From: an uncultured Lachnospiraceae bacterium
Lineage (GTDB): Bacteria; Bacillota; Clostridia; Lachnospirales; Lachnospiraceae
Reading direction: 5' to 3'
Length of the DNA: 13,366 bases
Assembly: GCA_902773445.1 (NCBI GenBank)
Contig: CACYEU010000024.1
Location: forward strand, 1-13,366
Numbering within the stretch: position 1 is the first letter of the stretch; the number at the start of each line of letters is the position of its first letter. A program made the translations under genes and the position numbers. Below the pieces are notes generated by a model that had not been told where the DNA came from, did no database searches, and was given only the letters and a program-made list of their open reading frames with translations. This document shows, piece after piece, positions 1 through 6,742 of the stretch.

Positions 1-1
1 G

Positions 2-1300
2 GATCCGACCGCGCGGTTTACTGACTATTTCAGGAACGGCCGCAAAAAGAGTGATCTGTTCCTGATCGATGAGGCCCACAACCTGGTTGAAAGGGCGCGC
101 GGCATGTATTCGGCAGTCATTGTCAAGAGCGATCTGCTGGCGGTCAGACGGCTGATGACAGATGAGAAGACGGACGGTCTTAAGACAGAGGAATTGACGG
201 ACTGCCTGACCCGCCTGAACAAAACCTTTCTTGCCTGGAAAAAGGCCGGAGAGTTTAACATGCTGACTCAGGCCGAGATACCGGTCGACCTGATTCAGAA
301 GACGCAGTTTGCCATCGACGCATTGATCGGCCGGGCCGAACAAAAAGGAAGGATCCTTCCCGATGAGCTCTGGGATCTGTATTTCGGACTGATCCATTTT
401 ATTGACATGTTTGAGTGCATGGATGAACGGTTTTGTCTTTACACAACGAATCGTTCGCACTCTGATGCCGCTTTGTATTTGTACTGTCTTGATCCGTCGG
501 GTATGCTTTCCGGATTTTTAAATGAGGGAGTATCGACAGTCTTTTTCTCGGCGACGCTGCTTCCGATCGCCTACTATGAAAAACTCCTGACGATAGCGGA
601 AGACTATTATGATCTCTATGCGGCAACACCGTTTGATCCGTCTCATCTCCGGATCTTGATCGGCAGCGATCTGACAAGCCTTTACAGAGCCCGGTCAGAC
701 GCTATGTATGAGCGCTACGCCCGCTATATTGAAAAGACTGTTGAAGCTAAAGGAGGACATTATCTGGTATTCTTCCCGTCATACCGGTTCCTCGAGGAGG
801 TGGCCGTACATCTTGACACTGATTCCGGAACAGAGGATGATGTGTTGTGGCTGACACAGAAGAGCTCGATGACCGAAGGAGAGAAAGACGCATTTCTCGG
901 TGAATTTGCAGGATCTGACGGGAGAACACGAGTCGGTCTCTGTGTGCTCGGCGGAGCATTTTCCGAGGGGATCGATCTGCGCGGCAGCTCGCTGATCGGT
1001 GTGATCGTTGTCGGAACCGGCATTCCGCAGGTCGGTGACCGGCTGAATCTGACGAAAGAATACTTTGACAAAACCGGTCTCGATGGTTTTTCATATACCT
1101 ATGCCTACCCCGGCTTCAACAAGGTGATGCAGGCTGTCGGCCGCGTCATACGCACTGCGGAAGACAGAGGTGTCGCGCTGCTGCTTGATGAACGTTTTGA
1201 CCAGGCGCGGTACCGCAGACTGTTTCCGCGCGAGTGGAAAGATGTGCGCACCTGCACGATCGGGACAGTTGAAGACGAGATCAGGAGTTTCTGGGAGTGA
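2..1300 (+). CDS. DinG/XPD-family ATP-dependent DNA helicase, 3' part (5' end outside window)
   Basis: The reading frame is open from base 2 to the TGA at 1298-1300, so the gene enters from the left; an internal ATG at 104 is not the start. The 432 visible residues begin just before a Walker B/DEAH box (LIDEAHN, DEAH at residues 23-26 of the fragment, bases 68-79). Downstream are the marks of helicase domain 2 of superfamily 2 Rad3/XPD/DinG proteins: FFSATLLP, the ALCVLGG-like GGAFSEGIDLRG segment, GTGIPQVGD, and motif VI QAVGRVIRTAEDRG followed by LLLDERF. This family unwinds DNA, often DNA-RNA hybrids or D-loops, using ATP. Walker A and the usual four-cysteine Fe-S region would lie upstream and cannot be checked. 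The next gene, RNase HI, starts 9 bases later, so the two are probably co-transcribed; both can act on R-loops (inference). The family is certain, but the exact orthologue is not, hence no symbol. Confidence 0.93.
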   Translation, partial: DPTARFTDYFRNGRKKSDLFLIDEAHNLVERARGMYSAVIVKSDLLAVRRLMTDEKTDGLKTEELTDCLTRLNKTFLAWKKAGEFNMLTQAEIPVDLIQKTQFAIDALIGRAEQKGRILPDELWDLYFGLIHFIDMFECMDERFCLYTTNRSHSDAALYLYCLDPSGMLSGFLNEGVSTVFFSATLLPIAYYEKLLTIAEDYYDLYAATPFDPSHLRILIGSDLTSLYRARSDAMYERYARYIEKTVEAKGGHYLVFFPSYRFLEEVAVHLDTDSGTEDDVLWLTQKSSMTEGEKDAFLGEFAGSDGRTRVGLCVLGGAFSEGIDLRGSSLIGVIVVGTGIPQVGDRLNLTKEYFDKTGLDGFSYTYAYPGFNKVMQAVGRVIRTAEDRGVALLLDERFDQARYRRLFPREWKDVRTCTIGTVEDEIRSFWE

Positions 1301-1309
1301 GGGAAGACG

Positions 1310-1822
1310 ATGACAAATAAAGAGGCAAGAAAACTTTCAGATGTCACGCTCTACAGCGACGGAGCCGCCAAATCCAACCCCGAAGGACCGGGCGGATACG
1401 GTACGATCCTTGAGTTTGTCGACAAGAAAGGAAATCTGCATAAAAAAGAGCTGTCAGCAGGCTATCGCAGAACGACCAATAACCGGATGGAACTGATGGG
1501 TGTGATCGCCGGGCTCGAGGCTTTGACAAGACCGTGCAAGGTCAGAGTCGTCACAGATTCACAGTATGTTGTCAACGCGTTCAAGAAAAACTGGATCAGT
1601 TCGTGGCAGAAGAAGGACTGGAAGAAAAGCGATAAAAAACCGGTGAAGAATGTCGATCTTTGGAAGCGGCTCCTGAAGGCGGGTGAACAGCATCAGGTCA
1701 CTTACGAGTGGGTAAAGGGTCATGACGGTCATCCGCAGAATGAACGCTGTGATGAACTGGCTTCCGATGCAGCGCTCGGCAGCAGGCTTCTGGTCGACAA
1801 GGTTCATGAGAGGGGCTCTTGA
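1310..1822 (+). CDS. rnhA: Ribonuclease HI
   Basis: This 170-residue protein degrades the RNA strand of RNA-DNA hybrids (R-loops, primers). All catalytic residues of type 1 RNase H are visible: D17 in LYSDGAA, E61 in NNRMELMG, D83 in VTDSQYV, H138 in VKGHDGH and D148 in NERCDELA. The 10-residue distance between H138 and D148 is the same as between H124 and D134 of the E. coli enzyme. The basic handle used for substrate binding is present around residues 95-122 (NWISSWQKKDWKK, then DKKPVKNVDLW), so this is the E. coli-like form rather than the handle-less form. About ten extra residues precede the fold, and a short basic tail follows. The ATG is preceded by AGGGA at 1300-1304, which overlaps the helicase stop codon, supporting coupled expression. 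The stop codon overlaps the likely -35 box of rnpB. Confidence 0.97.
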   Translation: MTNKEARKLSDVTLYSDGAAKSNPEGPGGYGTILEFVDKKGNLHKKELSAGYRRTTNNRMELMGVIAGLEALTRPCKVRVVTDSQYVVNAFKKNWISSWQKKDWKKSDKKPVKNVDLWKRLLKAGEQHQVTYEWVKGHDGHPQNERCDELASDAALGSRLLVDKVHERGS

Positions 1823-1848
1823 CGGGTATCAGACGCTTGATGTAAACT
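1819..1848 (+). promoter_or_regulatory. Candidate promoter of rnpB
   Basis: TTGACG (1819-1824) overlaps the rnhA stop codon and is followed after 18 bases by TAAACT (1843-1848). Initiation would fall near 1855, a few bases before the P1 stem of RNase P RNA starts at 1862. The -10 is a modest match, so readthrough from rnhA followed by processing is an alternative. Confidence 0.4.
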
Positions 1849-1861
1849 GGCAGACACGATC

Positions 1862-2205
1862 ATTCAGGCAGGACATGCAGTCGCCGCCGGTTTCATACCG
1901 GCGGAGGAAAGTCCGGGCTTCACAGGGCAGGATGCCGGATAACGTCCGGTGGAGGCAACTCCAAGGCAGGTGCAACAGAAATAAACCGCCCGCGGTCCGC
2001 GGGTAAGGGTGGAAAGGCAGTGCAAGAGACTACCGCCCGGCCGGCAACGTCCGGGGCACATGTAAACCCCATCTGAAGCAAGGCAATGCAAAGCATATAC
2101 GGTGGCCCGCCGTGCTTTGCGGTGGCCGCAGTGAGCCTTCCGGTGACGGAAGGCCAAGATAGATGACTGCACGCGACAGAACCCGGCTTACCGTCCTGCC
2201 TGAAT
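1862..2205 (+). ncRNA. rnpB: RNase P RNA, bacterial type A
   Basis: This is the catalytic RNA of ribonuclease P, which removes 5' leaders from precursor tRNAs. The ends are fixed by a perfect 13-bp P1 helix: 1862-1874 pairs with 2193-2205. Between them are the universally conserved segments: GAGGAAAGTCCGGGCT (P4 5' strand and flank), the GGTGCAACAGAAA and AAACCGCCC region, GGGTAAGGGTGGAAA, GCAAGAGACTACCGC, and the 3' ACAGAACCCGGCTTA. The order and wording follow the E. coli RNA closely, which makes it type A rather than the type B of Bacillus. P3 is a short hairpin (CGCCGGT/ACCGGCG), and the total of 344 bases is somewhat shorter than the E. coli RNA. No intrinsic terminator follows: the rqcH stop codon on the opposite strand begins 3 bases after the RNA ends, so the transcript probably runs antisense into rqcH and is trimmed. 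Confidence 0.97.
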
Positions 2206-2208
2206 CAT

Positions 2209-3948
2209 TCAGTTGACTTCGGTCAGGGAACTGATATCCGGATTGACTGTAATCGAATAATTTGTGTGATAGATGACATAGCCCGGAGGTGCTCCCGAGG
2301 GCTTTTTTACTTCTTTCCTGCGGACATAGTCGACGTCGACTTTCGGAGATGTTCGTCCACGTGAATACCATGCGGCGGCGGAGGCCGCTTCAACATAGAG
2401 GCGGTCGGGCAGATCGTCCTTGCCGCGGGTCAGCACGATGACATGAGAACCCGGAATCTGTTTGGTGTGGAACCACAGGTCACCGGAACCTGCTGTCTTA
2501 AATGTCAGCTCATCATTCTGAAGATTGTTTTTTCCGACGAAAATATCATAGCCGTCCGAAGAAATGAAATGATACGGCTTTGAGATCTCTGATTTCTTTT
2601 TATTGCGGCGCCTTTTGCGCACATAGCCGGAGACAGCGAGCTCGTCGCGCAGCGCGTCGAGATCGGCATCGGTCGTTGTAAGCGACAGCGCGCTCAATGC
2701 CGATTCGAGATAGGCGATCTCACGCCCGGTCTCTTTGATCTGGTCACTCAGCGCGTCGGCCGTTCGTTTCATCTTAGCATATTTGGCAAAATAGCGCTGC
2801 GCGTTCTTCTGTGCAGAGAGCCTTGCATCGAGAGGGATCGACATCGGCTCGCCGCTTTCAAATGAGTCGGCTGTCAGCTTGGTCTGGCCGTGCTGTATCA
2901 GATACGCGTAGCTTTGGATCATCTCACCGTAGAGACGGTACTTGTCTTTTTCTTTTGTATCGGCAAGCTGTTTGTTCTGAATGTGATATTTGCGGTTGGC
3001 ACGGTCCAGATGCATGGTGATCAGATGGCGGAGATCAGACGATTTCTGACGAATAAACGTCTGCGCCGCCCGTTCGCTGTAGTATGCTTCAAGTGCCTGT
3101 GAGACGTCCGTAAAATGCCTGACTTTGTCCTCCCGGTATGTTGAAGGAGGGAGTGCGCAGCATTCTTTGGGACGATTGTTTTCATAGCAGATACACGGAT
3201 CAAATCCTTTGGCCGACACCCTGTGCATGATCATAGAAAAACAATTGTACAAAGTTTTCAGCTGATCGTCTGTCAGTTCAGAAGCCGGCGCCTTATCGGG
3301 CAGACCGCTCCGGCTGCACAGGTCAAACGCGGTTGAAGGTGAAATACCGGCATATGTGGAGATCAGCGCCTGATAGACCGAACCCGGATGATCGGAAAGC
3401 CGCTCCGCAAAACGGTCATACTGTTCGCCGACAGGGTCGGCTTTCATCAGACTGTCAGGCAGAAAATAATCACGTCCGGGAAGCACTTCGCGCAGCGAAC
3501 TGACATTTCCCGAAACCGGACGGATCGCGCCGAGGATCGACCGGCGGCTGTTCACAAGGATCAGATTAGAGTATTTGCCCATCATCTCAGCGACGAGAGT
3601 GACTCTGGCCTCGTCTTTCATCTCATTCAGGTGCGCAAATTCAAACTGGACGATGCGTTCGAGCGACGGCTGCGTGATACTGACAAGCCTGCCCTTGCCG
3701 ATATGCTTCCTCAGAAGCATGCAGAAAGACGGAGCTTTAAGCGGTGCCTGCTGAGCTGTGTCGCTCTCGTAGAGATAGGGGAGAGACGCATTGGCGCTCA
3801 GACACAAACGCTTTGTACCGGATATTCCTTTGAACGTCAGTTGTATGACTTCCGGCTGCGGCTGAATGATCCGCTCGACATGGGCGTCGATCAGATCGTT
3901 TTTAAACTGCGCGACTAGCGCGGCGATCATAATACCATCTAGAGCCAT
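2209..3948 (-). CDS. rqcH: RqcH / NFACT-family ribosome quality control factor
   Basis: This 579-residue protein is the bacterial Rqc2 homologue. It binds stalled 50S subunits carrying peptidyl-tRNA and recruits tRNA-Ala to add C-terminal alanine degrons; older annotations call it fibronectin-binding protein. Domains in order are NFACT-N (residues 1 to about 180, opening MALDGIMIAAL with FCMLLRKHI near 75), a helix-hairpin-helix segment (about 196-216), a long charged coiled coil (about 295-440), a basic linker RKRRRNKKK, and NFACT-R (about 455-567, with DLWFHTKQIPGSHV). ATG at 3948 is chosen over the TTG three bases upstream because GGAGG at 3954-3958 sits 5 bases from the ATG but only 2 from the TTG. 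At residues 97-98 the sequence has Glu-Arg, where B. subtilis RqcH, as I recall it, has the functionally required Asp97-Arg98. The gene has its own promoter, diverges from rny and converges end to end with rnpB. Confidence 0.95.
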   Translation of the reverse strand: MALDGIMIAALVAQFKNDLIDAHVERIIQPQPEVIQLTFKGISGTKRLCLSANASLPYLYESDTAQQAPLKAPSFCMLLRKHIGKGRLVSITQPSLERIVQFEFAHLNEMKDEARVTLVAEMMGKYSNLILVNSRRSILGAIRPVSGNVSSLREVLPGRDYFLPDSLMKADPVGEQYDRFAERLSDHPGSVYQALISTYAGISPSTAFDLCSRSGLPDKAPASELTDDQLKTLYNCFSMIMHRVSAKGFDPCICYENNRPKECCALPPSTYREDKVRHFTDVSQALEAYYSERAAQTFIRQKSSDLRHLITMHLDRANRKYHIQNKQLADTKEKDKYRLYGEMIQSYAYLIQHGQTKLTADSFESGEPMSIPLDARLSAQKNAQRYFAKYAKMKRTADALSDQIKETGREIAYLESALSALSLTTTDADLDALRDELAVSGYVRKRRRNKKKSEISKPYHFISSDGYDIFVGKNNLQNDELTFKTAGSGDLWFHTKQIPGSHVIVLTRGKDDLPDRLYVEAASAAAWYSRGRTSPKVDVDYVRRKEVKKPSGAPPGYVIYHTNYSITVNPDISSLTEVN

Positions 3949-3978
3949 CAATACCTCCGTGAAACTGATTTGTTAATC

Positions 3979-4008
3979 ATTCTACTATAAAATTTAATAC
4001 TTTTTCAA
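3979..4008 (-). promoter_or_regulatory. Candidate sigma-A promoter of rqcH
   Basis: On the minus strand, TTGAAA (4003-4008) and TAGAAT (3979-3984) are separated by 18 bases. The region is AT-rich, and the -10 lies about 30 bases upstream of the ATG, giving a short leader that carries the GGAGG site. Confidence 0.6.
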
Positions 4009-4055
4009 ACCCATTAAGCGAACTGAACGAGGACCGGACCGCAGACATCGATATC

Positions 4056-4089
4056 TTGACAAATTTCGGGGCTGGCAATACAATATAAT
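4056..4089 (+). promoter_or_regulatory. Sigma-A promoter of rny
   Basis: A perfect TTGACA (4056-4061) is followed after 17 bases by TACAAT (4079-4084). A consensus TATAAT overlaps it at 4084-4089, but its 22-base spacing to the same -35 is too long. Transcription should start near 4091-4096, leaving a leader of about 40 bases with AAAGGAGG before the GTG start. Confidence 0.75.
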
Positions 4090-4133
4090 GCGTAGGTTTT
4101 TTTGCTTTACAATTTCATAAAGGAGGTGCTCCT

Positions 4134-5690
4134 GTGCCGGATATTGTTATTTTTGTTCTGGTCGCAGTAGTTCTCATGATCGTCACGGCACTCGCTGTCC
4201 GTGCGCTGACCGTCTCAAGTCTCAGAAAAGATGCAGACTCTGAGATCGGCAACGCGAAGAAAAAAGCGCGCGAGATCATCGATGATGCCGTTAAAGAGCG
4301 GGACGAGAAGATCCGCGAAGCGAAACTCGAGATCAAGGAAGAATCGATCAAGAGTAAGAATGAGCTCGAAAAGGAATCCCGTGAACGCAGACAAGAGCTG
4401 AAATCTCAGGAAAGGCGGCTCAACTCGAAAGAGGAGGCTGTCGACAGAAAGATCGAAGCCCTGGAGACGAGAGAGAAACAGTGTCAGAACAGGGAGGCAA
4501 ACCTTCAGCGCCGCGAGGCGGCCGTGAAGGAGTTGAATGCAAGGCGTATACAGGAACTGGAACGAATCTCCGGACTCACCTCGGAACAGGCAAAAGAACA
4601 ATTACTGCAATCTGTTGAAGAAGATGTCAAACTGGATATGGCCAAGAAGATCAAGGAACTTGAGACGCTGGCCAAAGAGGAAGCTGACAAGAACGCGAAG
4701 GAATGCGTCGTAACCGCGATCCAGCGCTGTGCTGCGGACCATGTGGCAGAATCGACGATTTCGGTCGTCCAGCTTCCGAACGATGAGATGAAAGGACGGA
4801 TCATCGGTCGCGAGGGACGCAATATCCGGGCGATCGAGAGCCTTTCGGGAGTAGAGCTGATCATTGACGATACTCCGGACGCGGTGGTTTTGAGCGGATT
4901 TGATCCGGTGCGCCGCGAGATCGCAAGGATCGCACTCGAAAAACTGATCGTCGACGGACGGATCCACCCGGCAAGGATCGAAGAGATGCTTGCCAAGGCG
5001 AAGAAAGAAGTCGACGCAGCGATCCGGGAAGCCGGTGAAGCAGCCGCTCTTGAAGTCGGCGTCCATGGAATTCACCCCGAGCTGATCAAATTGCTCGGAC
5101 GCATGAAGTTCCGCTTCAGCTTCGGACAGAATGCGTTAAAGCATTCTGTTGAAGTTGCTCAGATATCCGGCGTACTGGCCGGAGAGATCGGACTTGATAT
5201 TCGACAGGCGAAACGAGCCGGTCTTCTTCACGATATCGGTAAATCCGTCGACCACGAGGTCGAAGGTTCGCATATCACGATCGGAGCCGATCTTTGCCGC
5301 AAGTACAAAGAATCAGCACTGATCATCAACGCGGTCGAAGCGCACCACGGCGATGTCGAACCGGAATCACTGATTGCCTGCATCGTGCAGGCGGCCGATG
5401 CGATTTCGGCGGCAAGACCGGGAGCGCGCAGAGAAGCGCTTGAGACATATACCAACAGATTGAAGGAATTGGAAGAAATTGCCGATCAGCACAAAGGGGT
5501 TGAGAAATCCTTTGCCGTACAGGCAGGTCGGGAGATTCGCGTCATGGTTGTTCCCGAAGAGGTTTCGGATGCCGATATGGTCATTATGGCCCGCGACATT
5601 TCAAAACAGATCGAGGACACACTCGATTACCCGGGACAGATCAAGGTCAATGTCATCAGGGAATCACGCGTGACGGATTACGCCAAATAA
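4134..5690 (+). CDS. rny: Ribonuclease Y
   Basis: This 518-residue membrane-anchored endoribonuclease starts decay of many mRNAs in Firmicutes. Its architecture is complete: an N-terminal membrane helix (about residues 3-22), a long charged coiled coil (about 30-200), a KH RNA-binding domain (about 208-275, with the GxxG loop in GRIIGREGRNIR at 221-232), and a metal-dependent HD domain. The HD domain has H337, the HD pair H366-D367 in LLHDIGK, the histidines of AHHGD at 404-405, and D422 in ADAIS. The C-terminal domain ends in PGQIKVNVIRE. Length is normal for the family. The start is GTG at 4134, with GGAGG at 4122-4126 and a 7-base spacer; there is no competing ATG near that site. The gene is monocistronic, between its own promoter and a strong terminator, and divergent from rqcH. 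Confidence 0.98.
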   Translation: MPDIVIFVLVAVVLMIVTALAVRALTVSSLRKDADSEIGNAKKKAREIIDDAVKERDEKIREAKLEIKEESIKSKNELEKESRERRQELKSQERRLNSKEEAVDRKIEALETREKQCQNREANLQRREAAVKELNARRIQELERISGLTSEQAKEQLLQSVEEDVKLDMAKKIKELETLAKEEADKNAKECVVTAIQRCAADHVAESTISVVQLPNDEMKGRIIGREGRNIRAIESLSGVELIIDDTPDAVVLSGFDPVRREIARIALEKLIVDGRIHPARIEEMLAKAKKEVDAAIREAGEAAALEVGVHGIHPELIKLLGRMKFRFSFGQNALKHSVEVAQISGVLAGEIGLDIRQAKRAGLLHDIGKSVDHEVEGSHITIGADLCRKYKESALIINAVEAHHGDVEPESLIACIVQAADAISAARPGARREALETYTNRLKELEEIADQHKGVEKSFAVQAGREIRVMVVPEEVSDADMVIMARDISKQIEDTLDYPGQIKVNVIRESRVTDYAK

Positions 5691-5714
5691 CTGAATACAG
5701 TCACAGACATTAAT

Positions 5715-5757
5715 GCGGTCTGATGCGCTCACAAAGCGCGTCAGACCGCTGCTTTTT
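5715..5757 (+). terminator. Intrinsic terminator of rny
   Basis: A 15-bp stem (5715-5729 with 5735-5749, one G-T pair) with a 5-base loop is followed by a T run at 5753-5757. It lies 25 bases after the rny stop codon. Confidence 0.92.
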
Positions 5758-5769
5758 GACCCCGCATTC

Positions 5770-5797
5770 TTAAAGTAAGGTTAATGTAAGGTTCAAC
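5770..5797 (+). promoter_or_regulatory. Three direct repeats at 11-base spacing, candidate response-regulator site
   Basis: TTAAAG (5770-5775), TTAATG (5781-5786) and TTCAAC (5792-5797) are spaced exactly 11 bases apart, and the first two are each followed by TAAGG. Tandem hexamers with one-turn spacing are the typical binding pattern of OmpR/PhoB-family response regulators; PhoP boxes of B. subtilis (TTAACA-like with 5-base gaps) have this geometry. The block ends 3 bases before the candidate -35 of the liv operon, a position suited to an activator. No regulator gene is in the window, so the cognate protein is unknown. Confidence 0.45.
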
Positions 5798-5800
5798 TGA

Positions 5801-5829
5801 TTGAACTCGCAAATACCGCATGGTATCGT
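5801..5829 (+). promoter_or_regulatory. Candidate promoter of the liv operon
   Basis: TTGAAC (5801-5806), a 17-base spacer and TATCGT (5824-5829) form a moderate sigma-A-like promoter. The -10 partly overlaps a small inverted repeat, ATACC-GCAT-GGTAT (5813-5826), which could be an operator. Initiation near 5836 would give a leader of about 115 bases before livG. Confidence 0.4.
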
Positions 5830-5872
5830 TTTATTGTACAAATCTAATTGTCTGAATACGGAGGGCAGTCCA

Positions 5873-5881
5873 ATGTACTAA
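5873..5881 (+). other. Two-codon leader ORF (ATG-TAC-TAA) with strong ribosome binding site
   Basis: GGAGGG at 5860-5865 is followed after 7 bases by ATG TAC TAA. This is the best-spaced Shine-Dalgarno in the leader, yet it drives only a start codon, one Tyr codon and a stop. It may be a ribosome-stalling or standby element, or simply the remnant of a lost start. It lies 69 bases upstream of livG. Confidence 0.4.
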
Positions 5882-5950
5882 TCGATTATACGATCACCCG
5901 AAGGAAAATGAGTTACGATTCATTTAAACGTAATGTGCGAGGAAAATCTT

Positions 5951-6742
5951 ATGGCATTGTTGGAAACGAAAGATATTTCAATTAATTTTGGCGGGCTCTG
6001 GGCTGTAAAAGATGTTGATTTTACGGTCGAAGCCAACAAGATTGTCGGACTGATCGGGCCGAACGGATCCGGGAAAACCACGTTTCTGAATATCATCAGC
6101 GGGATCTACGGTTCATTTAAAGGAACCAGCGGCGAAGTCTATCTTGACGGAGAGCAGATCCGCGGACTGAAGCCGTATGAAGTCTACAAGAAAGGCATGT
6201 CGCGTACCTATCAGTCCAGCCGTCTGTGCTGGGAGCAGAGTGTGGCGGACAATCTTCTTGTCGGCTGCTATACGCATCAGGACTATTCGCTGTTTGATTC
6301 GATCTTCCGCCCGAAGATGGTCAACAACAAGATCTATGACGAGCTTGACAGGGCGTTGGATCTTCTTTCAACATTCAATCCCAGTCTTGTCGACCGGCGT
6401 TATGACCTCGCCAAGAACATTCCTCACATTGACAGGCGCCGCATCGAGATCACGAGAGCTCTTCTGAGCAATCCGAAGCTGCTGCTTCTCGACGAGCCGA
6501 CTGCCGGATTGAATGACGAAGAGACGATGACCATGATGGATGAGATCCGGATGGTCAAAGAAAAGATGAAGGGATCGGCCGTGATCATTATCGAGCATGA
6601 TATGCAGGTCATGGAGAAAGTACCGGATTCGATCGTTGTCTTTAACGCCGGTGAGAAGATCGCCGAAGGCACATATCAGGAGATCATCAATGATCAGGAC
6701 GTGATCGATGCATATATCGGAGGAGGTGACGAAGATGAGTAA
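5951..6742 (+). CDS. livG: HAAT-family ABC transporter ATP-binding protein, LivG type
   Basis: This 263-residue cytoplasmic ATPase subunit powers uptake of branched-chain or similar amino acids. It has Walker A GPNGSGKTT (residues 36-44), the Q-loop in SRTYQSSRL, Walker B plus D-loop LLLLDEPTAGLND (DEP from 181), and the H-loop histidine H216 in IIIEHDM. The LivG-type ending (DVIDAYIGG) is intact. The ABC signature is altered: where LivG proteins usually read LPYGQQRR or LAYGQQRR, this one has IPHIDRRR at 157-164, without the Gly and Gln. The start at 5951 is chosen because GAGG (5939-5942) lies 8 bases upstream; an in-frame ATG at 5933 lacks a ribosome binding site. It is the first gene of a five-gene operon, and its end overlaps livF by 8 bases. 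Confidence 0.93.
   Translation: MALLETKDISINFGGLWAVKDVDFTVEANKIVGLIGPNGSGKTTFLNIISGIYGSFKGTSGEVYLDGEQIRGLKPYEVYKKGMSRTYQSSRLCWEQSVADNLLVGCYTHQDYSLFDSIFRPKMVNNKIYDELDRALDLLSTFNPSLVDRRYDLAKNIPHIDRRRIEITRALLSNPKLLLLDEPTAGLNDEETMTMMDEIRMVKEKMKGSAVIIIEHDMQVMEKVPDSIVVFNAGEKIAEGTYQEIINDQDVIDAYIGGGDEDE

Noticed and set aside
1..6. Window starts with a BamHI site (GGATCC)
   Set aside because: GGATCC also occurs within genes here (for example near 6065), so it need not mark a cloning or assembly junction.
1722..2172. Open frames crossing the rnhA end and rnpB on both strands
   Set aside because: The region is a structured RNA with conserved RNase P segments; the frames have no plausible starts or motifs.
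3388..3918. A 176-codon open frame antisense to the rqcH 5' part
   Set aside because: It has no start signal or domain pattern, and the sense frame has full NFACT homology.
4505..5075. Two antisense open frames of 157-163 codons within rny
   Set aside because: Both are shadows of RNase Y coding sequence; their Ser- and Phe-rich composition is typical of mirrored codons.
5813..5826. Inverted repeat ATACC-GCAT-GGTAT as a repressor operator
   Set aside because: Five-base arms occur by chance often; it is noted in the promoter entry but is too weak to stand alone.
5908..5985. A 25-codon ORF overlapping the livG start
   Set aside because: GAAGGA is only 2 bases from its ATG, which is too close, and the peptide has no leader-like run of regulatory codons. 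It is mentioned only as a companion to the two-codon ORF.
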